DNA of 10,861 nucleotides from Thioalkalivibrio sp. (GCA_003555285.1 PWGH01000013.1:1-10861), one strand, 5' to 3'. Shown: positions 1 through 7,905, counted from the stretch's first letter. Notes: a model not told the origin generated them from the letters alone. Program-made: numbers and translations.

Positions 1-166
1 CCTGCACGGCGCCCGAGATCCGCACCGGCATCGCCGAGGCATCAAAGACCGTGATCGGCGTGATCCCGCTCTTTCCGGCAACGATATTCGCCCAGGCCGT
101 CTTCACCGTGGATCCCACGGGCGAAACGATACCCAGTCCTGTAACCACCACCCGACGCTTAGACAA
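1..166 (-). CDS. fabF: FabF, beta-ketoacyl-ACP synthase II (N-terminal part, cut by window edge)
   Basis: FabF is the elongation condensing enzyme of type II fatty acid synthesis. It joins malonyl-ACP to acyl-ACP with loss of CO2, in the cytoplasm. Only about 55 residues are inside the window; the gene continues past base 1, so the Cys-His-His active site is not visible. The visible N-terminus, MSKRRVVVTGLG then a SPVG turn and an AGKSGI segment, matches the start of the thiolase-fold KAS II family closely. I chose the TTG at 166-164 as start. It gives exactly the MSKRRVVVTG beginning of the E. coli protein and lies 7 nt after an AAGGAG Shine-Dalgarno (179-174). The in-frame ATG at 172 is only 1 nt from that motif and would add two residues. 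It follows acpP in the usual order. Family assignment is secure; the start is well supported but inferred. Confidence 0.93.
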   Translation of the reverse strand, partial: MSKRRVVVTGLGIVSPVGSTVKTAWANIVAGKSGITPITVFDASAMPVRISGAVQ

Positions 167-173
167 TTGCATT

Positions 174-179
174 CTCCTT
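174..179 (-). promoter_or_regulatory. Shine-Dalgarno of fabF that decides the start codon
   Basis: Read on the minus strand this is AAGGAG, a near-perfect anti-16S match. It is 7 nt upstream of TTG (166-164) but only 1 nt upstream of ATG (172-170). Normal spacing favours the TTG, which also gives the conserved N-terminus. Confidence 0.7.
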
Positions 180-192
180 ACTGCGGAATGAA

Positions 193-225
193 CAAAGGCC
201 CCCCAACGATTGTGAGCGGCCTCTG
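193..225 (-). terminator. Possible attenuator hairpin in the acpP-fabF spacer
   Basis: On the minus-strand transcript, CAGAGGCC (225-218) can pair with GGCCTTTG (200-193) to make an 8-bp stem including one G-U pair, with a loop of 17 nt. The downstream arm ends in TTTGTT rather than a clean T-tract. It would therefore be a weak terminator or an attenuator reducing fabF relative to the abundant acpP message. Seen as a pairing only; the function is inferred. Confidence 0.3.
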
Positions 226-237
226 CTTTTCAGTCCT

Positions 238-262
238 GGAAACAACCCGGTACCGGTGTTCC
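238..262 (-). other. Hairpin directly after the acpP stop codon
   Basis: Immediately after the acpP stop codon the minus-strand RNA reads GGAACACCGG, then a short turn, then CCGGGTTGTTTCC. These arms pair over about 8 bp with two bulged U residues, and the centre holds a 10-bp palindrome, CCGGTACCGG. Such a structure could protect the 3' end of a separate acpP message. There is no T-tract, so it is not a classic terminator. Confidence 0.3.
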
Positions 263-502
263 TTAGTCCTTCATGTTGGCATTGATGTAATCAATAGCCT
301 GCTGGACGGTCGTGATCGTCTCGGCCTGCTCGTCCGGGATCTCCGTCTCGAATTCCTCCTCCAGGGCCATGACCAGCTCCACCGTATCCAGTGAATCCGC
401 GCCGAGATCCTCTACGAAAGAGGCTGAATTGGTGACGTCCTCTTCCTTGGCGCCCAGCTGTTCAATGACGATCTTCTTGACGCGTTCTTCGATGCTACTC
501 AT
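263..502 (-). CDS. acpP: Acyl carrier protein
   Basis: This is the small acidic carrier that holds growing acyl chains on a 4'-phosphopantetheine arm during fatty acid synthesis. It also supplies acyl groups for phospholipid, lipid A and other lipid pathways. The protein is 79 residues, the normal length, and starts [10 protein letters not shown]. The modification motif [10 protein letters not shown] puts the phosphopantetheine serine at residue 37, followed by the acidic helix II ([17 protein letters not shown]) that docks partner enzymes. The ATG at 502 is preceded by AAGGGG with 9 nt of spacing. A longer open frame extends upstream to 682 but adds a non-ACP tail and is not used. The gene lies between fabG (157-bp spacer) and fabF (96-bp spacer). 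Both spacers hold hairpins, and the fabG side holds a promoter candidate, which fits separate high expression. Confidence 0.98.
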   Translation of the reverse strand: MSSIEERVKKIVIEQLGAKEEDVTNSASFVEDLGADSLDTVELVMALEEEFETEIPDEQAETITTVQQAIDYINANMKD

Positions 503-546
503 GTACGACATCCCCTTGGGTGTGTGGCGGTCCATTTTCGAGCGCC

Positions 547-575
547 ATTCTAGTGAAAAGACCGGTTTCGATCCA
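547..575 (-). promoter_or_regulatory. Candidate promoter of acpP
   Basis: On the minus strand a -10 hexamer TAGAAT (552-547, 5 of 6 to consensus) lies 17 bp after TGGATC (575-570, only 3 of 6 to the -35 consensus). Transcription would start near 540, about 40 nt before the acpP ATG. acpP has its own promoter in E. coli, so one is expected here. The -35 overlaps the hairpin at 562-585. Confidence 0.4.
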
Positions 576-585
576 GTCGAACCGG
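556..585 (-). terminator. Intrinsic-terminator-like hairpin between fabG and acpP
   Basis: On the minus-strand transcript, CCGGTTCGA (585-577) pairs with TCGAAACCGG (571-562). This makes a 9-bp stem with one bulged A and a 5-nt loop. TCTTTTC follows directly, giving the stem plus U-rich tail of a Rho-independent terminator, although the tail is short and interrupted. It would end or attenuate fabDG transcription just before the candidate acpP promoter. Confidence 0.45.
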
Positions 586-659
586 GTACCGGCGGATTGG
601 CCCGTTCCGCAAACCCGCCCAATGGCCGGCTCACGACGGAAATTGTCCGGAAAAGCGCC

Positions 660-1397
660 TCAATGCATGAACATACCGCCATTGACGTGCACGGTCTCTC
701 CGGTAATGTACCCCGCTTCCGGTGCTGTCAGGAAGGCGACCACCGCCGCGATCTCCTCCGGCTGCCCGAGACGGCCGAGCGGAATACCCTCCAGCAGCTT
801 GGTGCGCGCGGCCTCCGGCAGGTCGCGGGTCATGTCGGTATCGATGAATCCCGGGGCCACCACGTTCACCGTGATATTGCGGCTGCCGACCTCGCGGGCG
901 AGAGCCCGCGCCAGGCCGCCCAGACCCGCCTTGGCCGCCGCGTAGTTGGCCTGGCCGGCGTTGCCGCTGGAACCCACCACCGACCCGATCAGCACGATAC
1001 GTCCGCGTCGCAGCTTCATCATCCCCTTCAGCACCCGCTGGGTCAGCCGCGCGGCGGCCGAGAGGTTGGTCTCGATCACGCTGTCCCACTCGTCATCCTT
1101 CATCCGCAACATCAGGTTGTCGCGGGTGATGCCGGCGTTGTTCACCAGCACCTCGATAGCGCCCTCGCGGCCCTGAATGTCCGCGAGCGCCGCCTGCACC
1201 GAATCGGCGTCGGTCACGTTCATCACCACGCCCCGCCCACCGTGGGGGCTCAGGGCCTGCGTGATCGACTCGGCCCCGGCGGCCGTGGTCGCGGTGCCGA
1301 CCACCGGCCAGCCGGCCGCGGCCAGCCGCTGGGCAATCGCGGCGCCAATACCGCGGCTCGCCCCGGTGACCAGGGCTGCACCCTTGCTCTCTGTCAT
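660..1397 (-). CDS. fabG: FabG, 3-oxoacyl-ACP reductase (NADPH)
   Basis: FabG reduces 3-oxoacyl-ACP to (3R)-hydroxyacyl-ACP with NADPH, the first reduction of each elongation round. The 245-residue product is a classical short-chain dehydrogenase. It has the nucleotide-binding TGASRGIG at residues 11-18, NNAG at 86-89, Asn111, and the catalytic Ser139, Tyr152 and Lys156 in [19 protein letters not shown]. Its C-terminus [15 protein letters not shown] is typical of FabG. The ATG at 1397 starts [12 protein letters not shown] and is preceded by AAGGA at good spacing. An upstream in-frame ATG would add a basic tail not found in the family. It lies 85 bp after fabD and is probably cotranscribed with it. 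Many SDR proteins resemble FabG, but here the fabD and acpP neighbours settle the role. Confidence 0.97.
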   Translation of the reverse strand: MTESKGAALVTGASRGIGAAIAQRLAAAGWPVVGTATTAAGAESITQALSPHGGRGVVMNVTDADSVQAALADIQGREGAIEVLVNNAGITRDNLMLRMKDDEWDSVIETNLSAAARLTQRVLKGMMKLRRGRIVLIGSVVGSSGNAGQANYAAAKAGLGGLARALAREVGSRNITVNVVAPGFIDTDMTRDLPEAARTKLLEGIPLGRLGQPEEIAAVVAFLTAPEAGYITGETVHVNGGMFMH

Positions 1398-1482
1398 GCT
1401 TTTCTTCCTTGCTGAATGGTTCATCGCGATGGAGGCCGGCCAACAGGGTGCCCGGCCGCCGCGAAAGGTTGGGATTGGGGTT

Positions 1483-2424
1483 TCAGGCGCCGAGTGCTTC
1501 CTGCGCCTTGGCCAGACCGGCGGCATTGCCGATCTCGACCAGCTGCAGTTCGCGATCGATGCGCTTGGCGAGACCCGTCAGCACCTTGCCGGGACCTGCC
1601 TCCACCTGGACGGCCACACCGCGGGCACGCAGCGCCCTGACCGTGTCCACCCAACGTACCGGACGGTACAGCTGCTCCGCGAGGATCGCGCGCAGCGCCG
1701 CTACCGAATCGACCACATCCGCGGTGACGTTGTGCAGCACGGGAATACGCGGTAGCTGCATCGGCGTCTCCTCGAGCCGAAGGCGCAGACGCTCCGCCGC
1801 CGGGTGCATCAACGCGCAATGCGAGGGCACCGACACCGGCAGTTGCACCGCCCGCTTGGCCCCGGCCGGCAGGGCCGCCGCGACCGCGCGCTCGACGGCG
1901 GCCGTGGCGCCGGCGATCACCACCTGGCCGGGGGTATTGAAATTGACCGCCTCGAGCACGTCGGAACCGGCCTGCGCTTCGCACAGGGCGAGCACCGCGT
2001 CGTCGTCGAGTCCGAGAATCGCCGCCATCGCACCGGCACCCTCCGGCACCGCGGCCTGCATCGCCGCTGCGCGTGCGCTCACCAGGCTCACGGCATCGGC
2101 AAACGCGATGGCCTCTGCCGCCACCAGGGCAGAATATTCACCCAGGCTGTGGCCGGCCATCGCGGCCGGCGGGCTCGGCACCCGCGCGCGGAGCACGCGC
2201 CAGGTGGCGACACCAGCGGCCAGCATCAGGGGTTGGGTGTGCTCGGTGCGATTGAGGTCCTCGGCCGGACCGTGTTGGCTCAGCCGCCAGAGGTCCGTAC
2301 CCAGCACCTCGGAAGCCTCCTCGAAGGTGGCCCGGACGATGGCATGGGTCTCGCCCAGATCGCTCAGCATGCCGACTGCCTGGGATCCCTGACCCGGGAA
2401 CACCACTGCCCACTGTGATTCCAT
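1483..2424 (-). CDS. fabD: FabD, malonyl-CoA:ACP transacylase
   Basis: FabD moves malonyl from CoA to ACP, supplying the extender unit for fatty acid synthesis. The product is 313 residues (E. coli 309). It has the N-terminal FPGQGSQ at residues 9-15, the nucleophile elbow GHSLGEYSAL with Ser93, Arg118, and SVPSHCALM with catalytic His202. EAGPGKVLTGL near residue 275 is also conserved. I chose the ATG at 2424 (MESQWAVVFPGQGSQ) because the fold begins within a few residues of it and AGGT precedes it. The open frame runs 37 codons further upstream without similarity. This is the first gene of the fab cluster here, with infA divergent upstream. plsX and fabH, which precede fabD in E. coli, are not on this side. 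Confidence 0.97.
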   Translation of the reverse strand: MESQWAVVFPGQGSQAVGMLSDLGETHAIVRATFEEASEVLGTDLWRLSQHGPAEDLNRTEHTQPLMLAAGVATWRVLRARVPSPPAAMAGHSLGEYSALVAAEAIAFADAVSLVSARAAAMQAAVPEGAGAMAAILGLDDDAVLALCEAQAGSDVLEAVNFNTPGQVVIAGATAAVERAVAAALPAGAKRAVQLPVSVPSHCALMHPAAERLRLRLEETPMQLPRIPVLHNVTADVVDSVAALRAILAEQLYRPVRWVDTVRALRARGVAVQVEAGPGKVLTGLAKRIDRELQLVEIGNAAGLAKAQEALGA

Positions 2425-2514
2425 CGCTGACCTGATTTGTTCGACCAGCGGGTAGTGTACTAAGGAGATCCCGAATAAAGCCACCGACGCACCGAGCGAC
2501 CCCCGGTCTGCGGA

Positions 2515-2542
2515 GTGCCACGTGTCAGGTGCCACGCGAAGC
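2515..2542. repeat. Two 14-bp-spaced copies of GTGCCACG in the fabD-infA spacer
   Basis: GTGCCACG occurs at 2515-2522 and again at 2529-2536, exactly 14 bp apart. The first copy runs into a CACGTG palindrome (2519-2524). It lies about 90 bp upstream of the fabD start and about 160 bp upstream of infA, so it could be an operator or a small duplication. Nothing else identifies a binding protein. The rest of the 274-bp divergent spacer (2425-2698) holds the infA promoter; I found no convincing fabD promoter. Confidence 0.35.
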
Positions 2543-2637
2543 GCCGGGGGCCGGATGATGCGTTCGCGGCCACGACTTACGGCGCGTTGTAGCGTCTTGA
2601 CGCCGCCGCATTAATTCCCATGGGTAAATGACCCGGC

Positions 2638-2665
2638 TTGAGTTCCGGGCCCGCTTGCGCATAAT
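2638..2665 (+). promoter_or_regulatory. Sigma70-type promoter of infA
   Basis: TTGAGT (2638-2643) and CATAAT (2660-2665) are separated by 16 bp and match the -35 and -10 consensus at 4 of 6 and 5 of 6 positions. Transcription would start near 2672, about 27 nt before the infA ATG. An AGAGGA ribosome site (2688-2693) lies 5 nt before that ATG. This is the best-looking promoter in the window. Confidence 0.6.
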
Positions 2666-2698
2666 GTCGCCTCCCCTGACACAGAGAAGAGGATTTGC

Positions 2699-2917
2699 AT
2701 GGCGAAGGAAGACGAGATCGAACTCGAAGGAACGATTGTCGAAACGCTCCCCAATACGATGTTTCGCGTTGAACTGGAAAATGGCCACGTGATTACGGCG
2801 CACATCTCCGGAAAGATGCGAAAGCACTACATCCGCATTCTCAGAGGCGACAAGGTCATCGTGCAGATGACCCCCTACGACCTCTCCAAGGGACGCATCG
2901 TCTACCGCAACAAATAA
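2699..2917 (+). CDS. infA: Translation initiation factor IF-1
   Basis: IF-1 binds the A site of the 30S subunit and works with IF-2 and IF-3 to select the initiator tRNA and start codon. The 72-residue product is a single OB-fold S1-type domain. It has the family signature [21 protein letters not shown] at the start, the RNA-binding [14 protein letters not shown] in the middle and [10 protein letters not shown] near the end; length and sequence are standard. It has its own promoter and ribosome site and stands alone as a single-gene unit, divergent from fabD and convergent with clpA. Convergence with clpA is also seen in E. coli. The aat and ate genes that neighbour infA in Pseudomonas are absent. 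Confidence 0.98.
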   Translation: MAKEDEIELEGTIVETLPNTMFRVELENGHVITAHISGKMRKHYIRILRGDKVIVQMTPYDLSKGRIVYRNK

Positions 2918-3175
2918 GAATCCCGCACCGCTGCGACCTGCACCGCGTGCGCTGAAGCGCTGGCTCCGACCGACCGGCCTGCGTACATCCCCGCCCAGAA
3001 CACAAGACCAGCACATTCTGAGCAGAATCTTCTGCGCAGAGGCCTCCTGGCCCTGGTGATTTCGCTCGCGTCCCGTCGGCCTCGGCGATTTCTCGGCAGC
3101 GATTCATCGCTCTGGCGCGTCCTTGCGCCTGCGTCCTTGGCGCTCCTCTACCGAGTGGAGCGCACCCGTCCCCGC
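2918..3175. other. Convergent infA-clpA spacer with 14-bp-spaced direct repeats
   Basis: This 258-bp stretch has no credible gene, and no tRNA-Ser of the kind E. coli has here. It contains three doublets of short direct repeats, each 14 bp apart. TTCTGAGCAGA (3016-3026) recurs with one mismatch at 3030-3040. GCGATT occurs at 3085-3090 and 3099-3104. GCGTCCTTG occurs at 3117-3125 and 3131-3139. The first doublet is also dyad-symmetric (ATTCTG-AG-CAGAAT and TCTGCGCAGA). A 7-bp inverted repeat, GCGCTCC (3140-3146) with GGAGCGC (3157-3163), lies just past the clpA stop. It could be a 3'-end hairpin for clpA, but no T-tract follows on either strand. Confidence 0.4.
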
Positions 3176-5461
3176 TCAGGAGACGGCCGGTTCCCGAATG
3201 TCCAGCTCCAGCCCATCCTCACCGAGGCGCACGATGACCTCGCCGCCGCCCTTCGCGAGTCGGCCGAACAGGATCTCTTCGGCCAGCGGCTTCTTGATGT
3301 GCTCCTGCAGGGTCCGCGCCATCGGACGCGCACCCATCTTGACGTCGTACCCGTGCTCGGCGAGCCAGGCCCGGCCTTCCGGGGTCACCGTCAGGACGAC
3401 CTTCTTCTCGTCGAGCTGGGCCTGCAACTGCACCAGGAACTTGTCCACGACACTCAGGATCGTGCGTTCATCCAATGGGGCGAACTGAATGATGCCGTCC
3501 AGGCGGTTACGGAACTCCGGGCTGAAGGTCCGCTTCAGCACTTCCATCGCATCGGTGGAATGATCCTGCTGCGTGAAGCCCATCGATGGACGGCTGGACA
3601 TCTCTGCGCCGACGTTGCTGGTCATCACCACGATCACGTTGCGAAAATCCACCTTGCGCCCGTTGGTGTCGGTCAGCGTGCCGTGATCCATCACCTGCAG
3701 CAGCAGGTTGAAGACATCCGGGTGCGCCTTCTCGACCTCGTCGAGCAGCAGGACGGCATGCGGGTGCTTCAGGACGGCGTCGGTCAGCAGGCCGCCTTCG
3801 TCGTAGCCGACGTAGCCGGGCGGAGCCCCGATCAGCCGCGAGACCGTGTGCCGCTCCATGTACTCGGACATATCGAACCGGATCAGTTCGATCCCCAGGA
3901 TCCGGCCCAACTGCTTGGTCACTTCGGTCTTGCCGACCCCGGTCGGCCCGGTGAACAGGAAGGAGCCGATCGGCTTGCCCTGATCGGCGAGACCTGAGCG
4001 CGCCATCTTGATCGCAGTGGACAGGCTGTCGATCGCCGGCTCCTGCCCGAACACGACCATCTTCAGGTCACGCTGCAGGTTGCGCAGGATCTCGACATCG
4101 CTGGTGGACACCGATTTCGGCGGAATCCGCGCGATCTTGGCGACGATCGCCTCTACATCCTGCACGTTAATGGTCTTGCGACGCTGGTTCAGCGGCTGCA
4201 GCTGGCGGCTGGCGCCGGCCTCGTCGATCAGATCGATCGCCTTGTCCGGCAGGAAGCGATCGGTGATGTAGCGATCGGCGAGCTCGGCCGCCGCGCGCAG
4301 CGCCGGCCGGGTGAAGCGCACATTGTGGTGGGCCTCGAAGCGTGATTTCAGGCCGTTCAGGATCTGGAAGGTCTCCTCGACCGAGGGCTCCGGCACGTCG
4401 ATCTTCTGGAAGCGCCGTGCCAGCGCGCGGTCCTTCTCGAAGATGCCGCGGTATTCCTGATAGGTGGTCGAACCGATGCACTTGAGCTCGCCGCTCGCCA
4501 ACATCGGCTTGATCAGGTTCGACGCGTCCATCACGCCGCCGGAGGCGGCACCGGCACCGATGATGGTGTGGATCTCGTCGATAAACAGCACCGCCCCCTT
4601 CTGGCGCTTCAATTGGGCGAGCACGCCCTTCAGGCGCTTCTCGAAGTCGCCGCGGTACTTGGTCCCGGCGACCAGGGCGCCCAGATCAAGCGAATACACC
4701 GTGGCGTGGCCGATCGCGTCGGGCACCTCGCAGTCGACGATGCGCTTGGCCAGACCTTCGGCGATCGCGGTCTTGCCCACGCCGGCCTCGCCCACCAGCA
4801 ACGGATTGTTTTTGCGTCGGCGGCAGAGGATCTGAATGGTCCGTTCGATCTCGTGGGCTCGACCGATCAGGGGATCGATCTCGTCCTTGGCCGCCTTCGC
4901 ATTCAGGTTGGTCGCATACAGCGTCAGGGCATTCTGCTTGCCCTCAGCCTCCTCACCCGGCGCGCCGGGGCCCGAGCCCTCGATCGGATCGGACGCACCG
5001 GGCGCGATCTGGTCGGGGTCGTCGTCGCCCACCTTGGAGATGCCGTGGGAGATGAAGTTCACGATGTCCAGACGCTGAATGTCCTGCTGGGCGAGCAGGT
5101 GCAGCGCATGGCTGTCTTGTTCGCCGAACAGGGCGACCAGCACATTCGCGCCGCTGACCTCCTTGCGGCCGCTGGACTGCACGTGAAACACCGCGCGTTG
5201 CAGCACGCGCTGAAAGCCCAGCGTCGGCTGCGTCTCGCGGCCGTCCCGCGGCGGGATGCGGGGCGTGTTCGCATCGAGCCAGGCGTCCAGCTCGACGCGG
5301 ATGCGTTCCAGATCCCCACCGCAGGCGCGCAACACCGTAGCCGCGCTGGGGTTGGAGATCAGCGCCATCAACAGATGTTCCACGGTCACGAACTCGTGGC
5401 GTTTGTCGCGGGCCTCCTTGAAGACCAGATTGAGACTGAATTCCAGTTCGCGATCCAGCAT
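3176..5461 (-). CDS. clpA: ClpA, AAA+ unfoldase of the ClpAP protease
   Basis: ClpA is a hexameric ATPase that unfolds substrates, including N-degron proteins brought by ClpS, and feeds them to the ClpP peptidase. The 761-residue product (E. coli 758) begins with the ClpS-binding double Clp-N repeat (about residues 1-140). A flexible acidic linker (about 145-175) follows. The first AAA+ module has Walker A GEAGVGKT (224-231) and Walker B VLFIDE (291-296). The second has Walker A GPTGVGKT (505-512) and Walker B VLLLDE (570-575). MGF at 627-629 sits where ClpP-interacting unfoldases carry their IGL/IGF loop. The start at 5461 gives [11 protein letters not shown], like E. coli MLNQELELSLN, and GGAGG lies upstream. 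A further in-frame ATG at 5488 overlaps clpS and is less likely. It begins 5 bp after the clpS stop, so the two form one operon. clpP is not in the window. Confidence 0.98.
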   Translation of the reverse strand: MLDRELEFSLNLVFKEARDKRHEFVTVEHLLMALISNPSAATVLRACGGDLERIRVELDAWLDANTPRIPPRDGRETQPTLGFQRVLQRAVFHVQSSGRKEVSGANVLVALFGEQDSHALHLLAQQDIQRLDIVNFISHGISKVGDDDPDQIAPGASDPIEGSGPGAPGEEAEGKQNALTLYATNLNAKAAKDEIDPLIGRAHEIERTIQILCRRRKNNPLLVGEAGVGKTAIAEGLAKRIVDCEVPDAIGHATVYSLDLGALVAGTKYRGDFEKRLKGVLAQLKRQKGAVLFIDEIHTIIGAGAASGGVMDASNLIKPMLASGELKCIGSTTYQEYRGIFEKDRALARRFQKIDVPEPSVEETFQILNGLKSRFEAHHNVRFTRPALRAAAELADRYITDRFLPDKAIDLIDEAGASRQLQPLNQRRKTINVQDVEAIVAKIARIPPKSVSTSDVEILRNLQRDLKMVVFGQEPAIDSLSTAIKMARSGLADQGKPIGSFLFTGPTGVGKTEVTKQLGRILGIELIRFDMSEYMERHTVSRLIGAPPGYVGYDEGGLLTDAVLKHPHAVLLLDEVEKAHPDVFNLLLQVMDHGTLTDTNGRKVDFRNVIVVMTSNVGAEMSSRPSMGFTQQDHSTDAMEVLKRTFSPEFRNRLDGIIQFAPLDERTILSVVDKFLVQLQAQLDEKKVVLTVTPEGRAWLAEHGYDVKMGARPMARTLQEHIKKPLAEEILFGRLAKGGGEVIVRLGEDGLELDIREPAVS

Positions 5462-5466
5462 GGCGG

Positions 5467-5790
5467 TCAGGCCTCCTCCATCGAACATAGCAGCGGGTGC
5501 TGGTGGTGGCGGGCATGGTCACTGACCTGCGCCACCTTCGTTTCGGCCACGTCACGGCTAAAGATCCCGCAAACGCCTTTGCCCCGGGTGTGCACCTGCA
5601 GCATCACCCGTGTGGCCTTTTCCCGATCCATCCCAAAGAACGTCTCGAGCACTTCCACCACGAATTCCATCGGGGTGTAATCGTCGTTCAACAATAGCAC
5701 CTTGAATTGGCGCGGCGGTTTGAGTTCCGGCTGCGCCTCATCGACGTCGATGGCCTCATCGGTGCCGGTCTTGTGTTTCGAATCGCTCAT
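5467..5790 (-). CDS. clpS: ClpS, N-degron adaptor of ClpAP
   Basis: ClpS recognises proteins with destabilising N-terminal residues (Leu, Phe, Tyr, Trp) and delivers them to the ClpA N-domain. The product is 107 residues (E. coli 106). It has a loose acidic N-terminal extension (about residues 1-25), then the conserved core from [22 protein letters not shown]. Asn35, Asp36 and His67 correspond to the E. coli residues (34, 35 and 66) that grip the free alpha-amino group of the substrate. Met41 matches the gate methionine. VAETKVAQV and HPLLC near the end are typical. It lies 5 bp upstream of clpA. The ribosome site is weak (TAGG). The leader carries an unusual tandem repeat and hairpin. icd lies upstream on the same strand, so some read-through from icd is possible. 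Confidence 0.97.
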   Translation of the reverse strand: MSDSKHKTGTDEAIDVDEAQPELKPPRQFKVLLLNDDYTPMEFVVEVLETFFGMDREKATRVMLQVHTRGKGVCGIFSRDVAETKVAQVSDHARHHQHPLLCSMEEA

Positions 5791-5817
5791 GGCTTGCCTA
5801 GATCATCGCCGGGGTAT

Positions 5818-5887
5818 GGGCCGGAGGTGTGGGGCCGGAGGTCTCGGGCCGGAAATGCCGGCCCGGACGTACCCGAGCCGGACTCGC
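5818..5887. repeat. Decaying tandem repeat of about 14 bp in the clpS leader
   Basis: On the plus strand GGGCCGGAGGT starts at 5818 and 5832, and GGGCCGGAAAT at 5846, an exact 14-bp period. A more diverged unit, GGCCCGGACGT, follows at 5860, and a last GCCGGA core lies one base out of phase at 5877. A GCCGGG at 5808 may be a remnant on the other side. About five units lie 30-100 nt before the clpS start, within the 187-bp icd-clpS spacer. The function is unknown. Confidence 0.7.
5846..5864. other. Strong G+C hairpin in the icd-clpS spacer
   Basis: GGGCCGG (5846-5852) and CCGGCCC (5858-5864) are perfect 7-bp complements around a 5-nt loop. The hairpin is made from parts of two adjacent repeat units. 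On the minus strand no T-tract follows, so it is not a classic icd terminator. It could stabilise the icd 3' end or act in the clpS 5' leader. Confidence 0.5.
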
Positions 5888-5977
5888 ATCTTCGACGAGT
5901 TCCTCCGAGAAGATAAAGAGACCGCAATTCCCATCCCTCTTCCTTCCCCAAACGGCCCACCCTGCCCCAAATGACCT

Positions 5978-7237
<1,260 letters not shown>

Positions 7238-7275
7238 AAGGACTCCAGGGGTTGGCGGGGAATGATTCCGGAAAA

Positions 7276-7302
7276 AGTATACACAACACCCAGGGTCGTC
7301 AG
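7276..7302 (-). promoter_or_regulatory. Candidate promoter of icd
   Basis: On the minus strand TATACT (7281-7276, 5 of 6 to -10) follows CTGACG (7302-7297, 4 of 6 to -35) after 15 bp, slightly short. Transcription would begin near 7269, about 32 nt before the icd ATG. The spacer 7238-7449 also holds a small hairpin (GGGCC/GGCCC, 7313-7326) and, on the plus strand, a TATGAT at 7407-7412 that may be the nudJ -10 without a good -35. Confidence 0.45.
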
Positions 7303-7449
7303 GTTTCATGCAGGGCCTCCCGGCCCCATGCGCTGCGCTTCGGTGCTCTGGGATCCCATGGGCCTTTCGATTCGTGGCCTTTCCAGATAGGCCGGGCCGC
7401 CCGCGGTATGATGGGGCGCCGTTGCTTTCTTACCCGCCTGTGAGCTCCG

Positions 7450-7905
7450 ATGCAAGATCGTCTGCACTGTCACATCACCGTTGCTGCCGTGATCCCGGAC
7501 GGCGGCCGCTACCTGTTCGTCGAGGAATGGGTGCAGGGCCGGCGGATGCTGAATCAGCCGGCCGGCCATCTGGAGGCCGGCGAGGATCTGATTACCGCGG
7601 TGATTCGCGAGGTGCGCGAGGAGACCTGCCTGGAGTTCGTGCCCGAGGCCTGGCTGGGCTGCGACCTGTTGACCTTGCCCAATGCGGCGGTGGCACTGCG
7701 CATCGCCTTCAGCGGTTCGGCCCAGCCGACCGTCACGGACTGCGCCCGCGACCCGGTGATCGTCGCCAATCACTGGCTGACCCCGGCTGAGGTCGAGGCC
7801 CACTGGCCGCTGCGCAGCCCTCTGGTGCAGCGTTCGCTGCAGCGCTACGCGGCCGGCGTGCGGCTGCCACTGGAGACCCTCGGCAGCCTGGTTTCCGGCA
7901 CGTGA
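7450..7905 (+). CDS. nudJ: NudJ-like NUDIX hydrolase
   Basis: A small NUDIX phosphatase/pyrophosphatase. E. coli NudJ, in the same position next to mnmA, acts on nucleoside di- and triphosphates and on the thiamine intermediate HMP-PP; that activity is family knowledge, not shown here. The product is 151 residues (E. coli 153). The NUDIX box runs from Gly39 to about residue 62: GHLEAGE, seven residues, then REVREETCL. The metal-binding glutamates of REVREE are present, but the usual Gly after EET is Cys60. The N-terminal strand HCHITVAAVI and the QPAGHLE lead-in are typical of the NudJ group. The ribosome site is weak. Its TGA overlaps the GTG start of mnmA, so the two are translationally linked. 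Confidence 0.9.
   Translation: MQDRLHCHITVAAVIPDGGRYLFVEEWVQGRRMLNQPAGHLEAGEDLITAVIREVREETCLEFVPEAWLGCDLLTLPNAAVALRIAFSGSAQPTVTDCARDPVIVANHWLTPAEVEAHWPLRSPLVQRSLQRYAAGVRLPLETLGSLVSGT

Noticed and set aside
312..1415. 367-codon plus-strand open frame across acpP and fabG
   Set aside because: Low-complexity shadow of two certain genes on the other strand.
1434..1457. Terminator between fabD and fabG
   Set aside because: GGCCGG and CCGGCC can pair, but the loop is 12 nt and no T-tract follows on the minus strand, so cotranscription of fabD and fabG is more likely.
2525..3016. 163-codon minus-strand open frame over infA
   Set aside because: It covers infA in antisense and the infA promoter; the translation shows no conserved feature.
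3015..3040. LexA-type operator
   Set aside because: The dyads are TCTG-N2-CAGA, not CTGT-N8-ACAG, and they lie between convergent gene ends where a repressor site has no evident target.
2918..3175. tRNA-Ser gene between infA and clpA, as in E. coli
   Set aside because: I looked on both strands for a TTC-type T-arm, a CCA end and an acceptor pairing and found none that fit together.
4568..5680. 370-codon plus-strand open frame, and a similar one at 3056-3997
   Set aside because: Both are antisense to clpA/clpS and have no recognisable domain or ribosome site; they are composition shadows.
5818..5887. CRISPR array
   Set aside because: Units are only about 14 bp with no unique spacers between them, and there is no cas gene nearby.
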